Part shown: one piece after another, positions 14,134 through 16,868 of the stretch
How positions within the stretch are numbered: the first letter of the stretch is position 1
How the letters are laid out: each line of letters begins with the position of its first letter
Source: CAZNLL01 sp964573885
GTDB taxonomy: Bacteria > Desulfobacterota > DSM-4660 > Desulfatiglandales > Desulfatiglandaceae
Direction of reading: 5' to 3'
Assembly: GCA_964573885.1 (NCBI GenBank)
Contig: CAZNLL010000089.1
Coordinates: 1-16,868 of the forward strand
DNA length: 16,868 bases
Position numbers and translations under genes: made by a program
Notes under the pieces: model-generated
Seen by the model: the letters and a program-made list of their open reading frames with translations, nothing else
Told to the model about the DNA's origin: nothing
The model's database searches: none

Positions 14134-14562
14134 ATGAAAGTAAAAGATGTGATGACACGAGACATTGAATATGTTCATTCCGGCGATTCCATCAAGACGG
14201 CGGCCCAAAAAATGGAGGAGTTAAATGTAGGGGTCTTGCCCGTCATTGCTTCTGATGAGGTCTTCGGGATCATTACGGATCGGGACATTGTTGTCCGGAG
14301 CACGGCCAAGGGCCTGGACCCGGAGAAGCACAAGGTCATGGAGGCCCTCTCTGAAAATATCGTAAGCTGCAATGAAGACGATGACATCACCGCGGTTGCC
14401 AACTTAATGGAAGAAAAACAGATCCGGAGGGTGATCGTCAAAGACAAGGACGCCAAAGTGACAGGGATCGTCTCCCTGGGGGATCTGGCGGTCAATGTTG
14501 AAAAGGAGACCAGCGGTGAAATCCTAAAAGAAGTATCCGAACCGGCGGAACCGGCTCGTTAA
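14134..14562 (+). CDS. CBS-domain pair protein
   Basis: This 142-residue cytoplasmic protein consists of two CBS domains and little else: CBS1 at about residues 1-60 (VKDVMTRDIEYVHSGDSI...VFGIITDRDIVVR) and CBS2 at about 68-125 (VMEALSENIVSCNEDDDI...VTGIVSLGDLAV). Such pairs bind adenosine nucleotides or SAM and act as energy sensors; the T-D-R-D and S-L-G-D segments are the usual ribose and phosphate contacts. Stand-alone forms are common in hypoxia and dormancy gene sets. An AAAGGAG site lies upstream of the ATG. It follows the YbhB-like gene closely and faces the zinc-ribbon gene tail to tail. The C-terminal tail (about 17 residues) is acidic and likely disordered. Confidence 0.93.
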   Translation: MKVKDVMTRDIEYVHSGDSIKTAAQKMEELNVGVLPVIASDEVFGIITDRDIVVRSTAKGLDPEKHKVMEALSENIVSCNEDDDITAVANLMEEKQIRRVIVKDKDAKVTGIVSLGDLAVNVEKETSGEILKEVSEPAEPAR

Positions 14563-14604
14563 AAAACCCAAGACGGGGGACAAAACCGGAAATCTGGGGT
14601 TTAG

Positions 14605-14639
14605 GCCCCTCCGTTTCCCGGGTAAGGAAACGGAGGGGC
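14605..14639. terminator. Strong 14-bp stem-loop between convergent genes
   Basis: A perfect 14-bp stem (GCCCCTCCGTTTCC pairing with GGAAACGGAGGGGC) with a seven-base loop lies 43 bases after the CBS stop and six bases before the zinc-ribbon stop on the other strand. Neither side has a T-run, so it is not a textbook intrinsic terminator, but position and symmetry suggest a bidirectional end-of-transcript structure. Confidence 0.6.
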
Positions 14640-14644
14640 GGCCC

Positions 14645-14860
14645 TCAGCGCGGTGTAGGATCATCGGCCGAGGCGTTGATGGCGCACCGGGTAAAATCGA
14701 TGGGTTTACCGCAGCCTGGACAGTTGTGCGGTGAATCAAACTCATCAGAGAAGATTTCCACTTCCTCGCCGCACTCAGGACATGTGCAAATAAACGAACT
14801 CAAGTGTTTCAGTTCCTGAAATCCCGGGCAATGAGCCGGGGTGCTCTGGTTTTGTGGCAT
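14645..14860 (-). CDS. Small zinc-ribbon protein
   Basis: This 71-residue protein carries two cysteine pairs typical of a zinc ribbon: C27/C30 in CTCPECGEE and C47/C50 in NCPGCGKPI, with additional cysteines at 11, 25 and 59. The stretch between them is acidic (EIFSDEFDSPH). I do not recognise a named family; a structural zinc site for nucleic-acid or protein binding is the usual role of such folds. The start is well supported by an AAAGGAGGT site just upstream of the ATG. It follows the flavin-reductase-like gene by 102 bases on the same strand and may share its transcript. A strong stem-loop lies just past its stop codon. Confidence 0.75.
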   Translation of the reverse strand: MPQNQSTPAHCPGFQELKHLSSFICTCPECGEEVEIFSDEFDSPHNCPGCGKPIDFTRCAINASADDPTPR

Positions 14861-14962
14861 TTCCTACCTCCTTTTATCAATTTAGGGTTTTTAAAAACAC
14901 ATTCCCTTTAAGAGCTTACACAGCCTTGATTGCAAAACTTCTCTCTGCAAACTTATTGCATC

Positions 14963-15367
14963 CTATTGCTCCGCATCTGAATGAGGGGCATAGGTGAAAT
15001 CCAGGACCTTTTCCACCCGAATAACCAGCTCCCTTTCAACCTGAGGGGTCCGCTCTCTGGTTTCAAGCTCAGGGTCATACCCGTCAAGCATGGCTTCCTC
15101 ATCCACTTCTTCGACCTTCCCCAGGAGTTGGTAGCCCTTGTCAGGAACCGGGTCCCAGACCACGAGTGAAACCTGCCGATTCTCTTCAAGGTTTTTGACC
15201 GTCCCCGGGCAGAACCAGTCCGAAACGGCCACTTTCTCATCGGAAATCCGTCTGATGGTACCGGCCGCAGTTACATGAGGCCATCCGGCCTTATCAGACG
15301 TGGCCATAAAAATATGCTCACGGCTTTGCCCAAGATCCACGGCCCACTGGATGGCTTGTATCTTCAT
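14963..15367 (-). CDS. Pyridoxamine 5'-phosphate oxidase family (FMN-binding split barrel) protein
   Basis: This 134-residue protein has the split-barrel layout of the PNPOx-like family: a helix with HIFMATSDKAGWPHVTAAGTIRRI (residues about 18-41), then KVAVSDWFCPGTVKNLEENRQVSLVVWDP (45-73), and YQLLGKVEEVDE (78-89). Members bind FMN, F420 or haem and reduce small molecules; the ligand here cannot be read from sequence. No signal peptide is visible. A GGAGGG site precedes the ATG. A weak possible copy of the shared promoter element (15438-15462) lies about 70 bases upstream. It lies between GAPDH, from which it is separated by 131 bases, and the zinc-ribbon gene. Confidence 0.85.
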   Translation of the reverse strand: MKIQAIQWAVDLGQSREHIFMATSDKAGWPHVTAAGTIRRISDEKVAVSDWFCPGTVKNLEENRQVSLVVWDPVPDKGYQLLGKVEEVDEEAMLDGYDPELETRERTPQVERELVIRVEKVLDFTYAPHSDAEQ

Positions 15368-15437
15368 CCTTCTACCCTCCTTACATAGGGCTCTTCTTGG
15401 TCCGGCACGGTCCCCTTATTAACCGTCTTCGAGTATG

Positions 15438-15462
15438 GCGATACCGGGCAAATCCTTTCCTC
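15438..15462 (-). promoter_or_regulatory. Weak candidate copy of the shared promoter element
   Basis: On the minus strand the segment keeps AGGATT and CCC but only about 14 of 25 consensus bases. It is listed because its distance to the downstream start (70 bases) and the TAATAA about 16 bases beyond it fit the pattern of the good copies. Confidence 0.25.
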
Positions 15463-15498
15463 CAAGGAAATCCAAGACCTATAAAACGAAACCATGCC

Positions 15499-16491
15499 CT
15501 AGCCGGTCATTTGGAGGGCTTGTCTAACCATCTGGGCGCTGTATCCCCATTCATTGTCATACCAGCTCATAACCTTGAGTAAATCGCCGTCTACCACCTG
15601 GGTCATACTCAGATCCACAATGGAGGCCCGGGGGTCCTTGATAATGTCCGAGGAAACGATGGGATCCTCGGCCACCCCCAGGATCCCGCCATATCGGTCG
15701 CTTTGGGCCTCTTCCCGGAAAATGTCATTGACCCCTTCTTCAGTAACATCTCCGTCGGTCATAAATACCATGTCGGCCACCGAGCCCACTGGAACCGGAC
15801 CGCGTACCGCCACGCCGTCAAACTTGTCTTTGAATTGGGGAAGGACTTTTGTGGTGGCCTTGGCAGCACCGGTGGAGGTGGGAACAAAATTGACGGCTGC
15901 AGCCCTTCCCCTTCGCCACTTCTTTTTGGGTGCATCAACCACGGACTGGCTGGAGGTGTAAGCATGGATGGTGGTCATGGTTGCCTTCTTGATTCCCGTT
16001 CTTCTCCCGATGATTTCCACCACCGGTGCGATACAGTTGGTGGTGCAGCTTGCACAAGAAACCAATTCTAAAGACGCCTCCGGCTGGTTGACCCCATGGA
16101 CCACCATGGCCACCTGGCCTGTCTTCTCGGGGGCTGAGAGAATGACCTTTTTTGCCCCGGCCTGGAGGTGCTTCTCCATGCCCTCCTTTTTGCGAAAGAC
16201 CCCTGTGCATTCAAAGACCAGGTCAACCCCCAGTTTTCCCCAGGGAAGCTGTGCCGGGTCTTTCTCATTGAACAATGGGTATTGGTTCCCATTGATGGTT
16301 AGATTGTTTTCAGTGCCTTTGATCTCCTTTTCGTACCGGCCGTAGACCGAATCATATTTCAATAAGTACGCGAGGTGATCCGGATCTAACAGATCGTTCA
16401 TTCCCGCAAGTTCCAGCTCCGGGGTTTCGAGGACAATCTTGAGGACCGCCCGTCCGATTCTTCCCATTCCGTTGATGACCACTTTTGCCAT
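15499..16491 (-). CDS. gap: Type I glyceraldehyde-3-phosphate dehydrogenase
   Basis: This 330-residue cytoplasmic glycolytic enzyme oxidises glyceraldehyde-3-phosphate to 1,3-bisphosphoglycerate with NAD(P). The Rossmann motif INGMGRIGR opens the protein; N32-D33 fit NAD preference. Catalytic C149 (ASCTTNCIAP) and H176 (TIHAYTSSQ) are present, with the substrate-binding GRAAAVNFVPTSTGAAK and the C-terminal WYDNEWGYS. The usual asparagine before A-S-C is replaced by cysteine (C146), placing a second cysteine three residues from the catalytic one. The frame is open to 16671, but the ATG at 16491 gives the family N terminus, has a GGGGAAAAGG site, and lies downstream of the promoter element at 16564-16588. 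No other glycolytic gene is adjacent. Confidence 0.96.
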   Translation of the reverse strand: MAKVVINGMGRIGRAVLKIVLETPELELAGMNDLLDPDHLAYLLKYDSVYGRYEKEIKGTENNLTINGNQYPLFNEKDPAQLPWGKLGVDLVFECTGVFRKKEGMEKHLQAGAKKVILSAPEKTGQVAMVVHGVNQPEASLELVSCASCTTNCIAPVVEIIGRRTGIKKATMTTIHAYTSSQSVVDAPKKKWRRGRAAAVNFVPTSTGAAKATTKVLPQFKDKFDGVAVRGPVPVGSVADMVFMTDGDVTEEGVNDIFREEAQSDRYGGILGVAEDPIVSSDIIKDPRASIVDLSMTQVVDGDLLKVMSWYDNEWGYSAQMVRQALQMTG

Positions 16492-16540
16492 ACCTTTTCC
16501 CCTTTGAATGAATGATGGATGTTTTTGAATTTTCCCTCTC

Positions 16541-16588
16541 ATAGTATGAAGGGCCGGGCGGTGATGCAATACAGTCAATCCTGTATTA
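16541..16588 (-). promoter_or_regulatory. Shared 25-bp promoter element, copy 9, with -10 TACTAT
   Basis: The minus-strand element (16588 to 16564) keeps AATACAGGATTGAC, about 17 of 25 consensus bases, and ends in TTGCAT, 17 bases from TACTAT (16546 to 16541). It faces gap, ending 72 bases from the start. Uniquely, it contains a dyad, AATACAG-N6-CTGTATT (16568-16587). Confidence 0.6.
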
Positions 16589-16617
16589 GGCCTTATTTGT
16601 GGTGGGATAAGATTACA

Positions 16618-16664
16618 AATTACATGCCTCACCCCATATACCAAGGCCATGAAGACGGTATACT
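16618..16664 (+). promoter_or_regulatory. Shared 25-bp promoter element, copy 10, with -10 TATACT
   Basis: 16618-16642 keeps ACCCCATATACC, about 19 of 25 consensus bases. TATACC (16637-16642) is 16 bases from TATACT (16659-16664). It faces the truncated gene at 16736, 93 bases downstream, and lies back to back with copy 9. Confidence 0.55.
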
Positions 16665-16735
16665 CGTTCAAGGCACATGAAGTTGGAACCTCTCTGTTTC
16701 ATAAATCCAAAATGTTACGAAATGGGTATTACTGA

Positions 16736-16868
16736 ATGGTCTTGAGAAGAAACAGGCTCCTCATCCTGCTCATGGTGACCGCCATGATCGGTGGGGCCTA
16801 TTACTATTACAAGTTTCTGGCCCCGGAAAACGCGGGACGCTACCAGTTTGCCATTGCCTTCTTCACTT
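16736..16868 (+). CDS. N-terminal fragment of a membrane-anchored protein (cut by window end)
   Basis: Only the first 44 residues are visible. The start MVLRRNRLLILLMVTAMIGGAYYYY has a basic N terminus followed by a hydrophobic helix (about residues 8-25), which suggests a membrane anchor or signal sequence; the rest (KFLAPENAGRYQFAIAFFT) is too short to assign. An in-frame TGA directly abuts the ATG (16733-16735), so the start cannot be further upstream in this frame. No strong ribosome-binding site is seen, and a tiny seven-codon frame (16712-16735) ends right at the ATG, which could allow translational coupling. A promoter element with a good -10 box lies about 90 bases upstream, supporting a real gene. 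Confidence 0.55.
   Translation, partial: MVLRRNRLLILLMVTAMIGGAYYYYKFLAPENAGRYQFAIAFFT

Noticed and set aside
13465..14208. 247-codon open frame on the minus strand
   Set aside because: It is antisense to the YbhB-like gene and the start of the CBS gene, whose protein motifs are unmistakable.
16492..16671. 60-residue N-terminal extension of GAPDH
   Set aside because: The family begins at the Rossmann motif encoded from 16491; the extension covers two promoter elements.

Overview
The window looks like a chromosomal stress and housekeeping island from an anaerobic bacterium, most likely an uncultured member of the former Deltaproteobacteria (Desulfobacterota). That placement is inferred from gene content (AmmeMemoRadiSam radical-SAM enzyme, DUF5335, DUF72, Hsp20, UspA, CBS-pair and MgtC/DUF4010 proteins) and the style of the intergenic repeats. 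No rRNA or marker gene fixes the taxon. I see no tRNA, rRNA, CRISPR array, transposase or phage module.

Layout, left to right. 1-399: non-coding, with two divergent promoter elements and one copy of a 54-bp leader repeat. 400-1961 (+): a DUF5335 protein and an unrecognised alpha-helical-barrel-like protein. 1992-3369 (-): a DUF72 protein and a cysteine-free uracil-DNA-glycosylase-like protein. 3587-4600 (+): AmrS. 4618-5865 (-): an MgtC/SapB-DUF4010 membrane protein. 6122-6916 (-): an Fpg/Nei glycosylase. 7032-7478 (-): Hsp20. 7931-8257 (+): a small two-helix membrane protein. 8261-8908 (-): a TVP38/TMEM64 protein. 9296-13366 (-): a UspA, glycoside hydrolase-like and GT4 glycosyltransferase cluster. 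13636-14562 (+): a YbhB/PEBP protein and a CBS-pair protein. 14645-15367 (-): a zinc-ribbon protein and a flavin-reductase-like protein. 15499-16491 (-): GAPDH. 16736 to the end (+): the start of a membrane-anchored protein cut by the window edge.

The most striking signal is not a gene. A 25-bp element, starting AAATACAGG and with the core GGATTGACCCCATTTACC, occurs at least ten times, almost always between genes. An eleventh copy is weak. Nearly every copy points at a start codon, in most cases 66-101 bases downstream. Its last six bases sit where a -35 box should be, and at seven copies a plausible -10 hexamer follows after 15-18 bases. Copies precede DUF5335, DUF72, AmrS, Hsp20, the small membrane protein, UspA, YbhB, GAPDH, the truncated last gene and a gene off the left edge. 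This reads as one regulon spanning nearly the whole window: protein quality control (Hsp20), nucleotide-sensing stress proteins (UspA, CBS), carbohydrate and lipid-glycosylation genes (hydrolase, GT4), glycolysis (GAPDH) and a radical-SAM enzyme. No transcription factor is encoded here, so its regulator would lie elsewhere.

A second repeat, about 54 bp, lies just downstream of the predicted -10 box at two of these promoters (1-54 on the minus strand and 7709-7762 on the plus strand). It may be a shared 5' leader or small RNA. Two other gaps (5866-6121 and 8909-9295) share a mosaic of short degenerate tandem repeats. All motif matches and counts were made by eye, and functions are inferred from recognisable family motifs.
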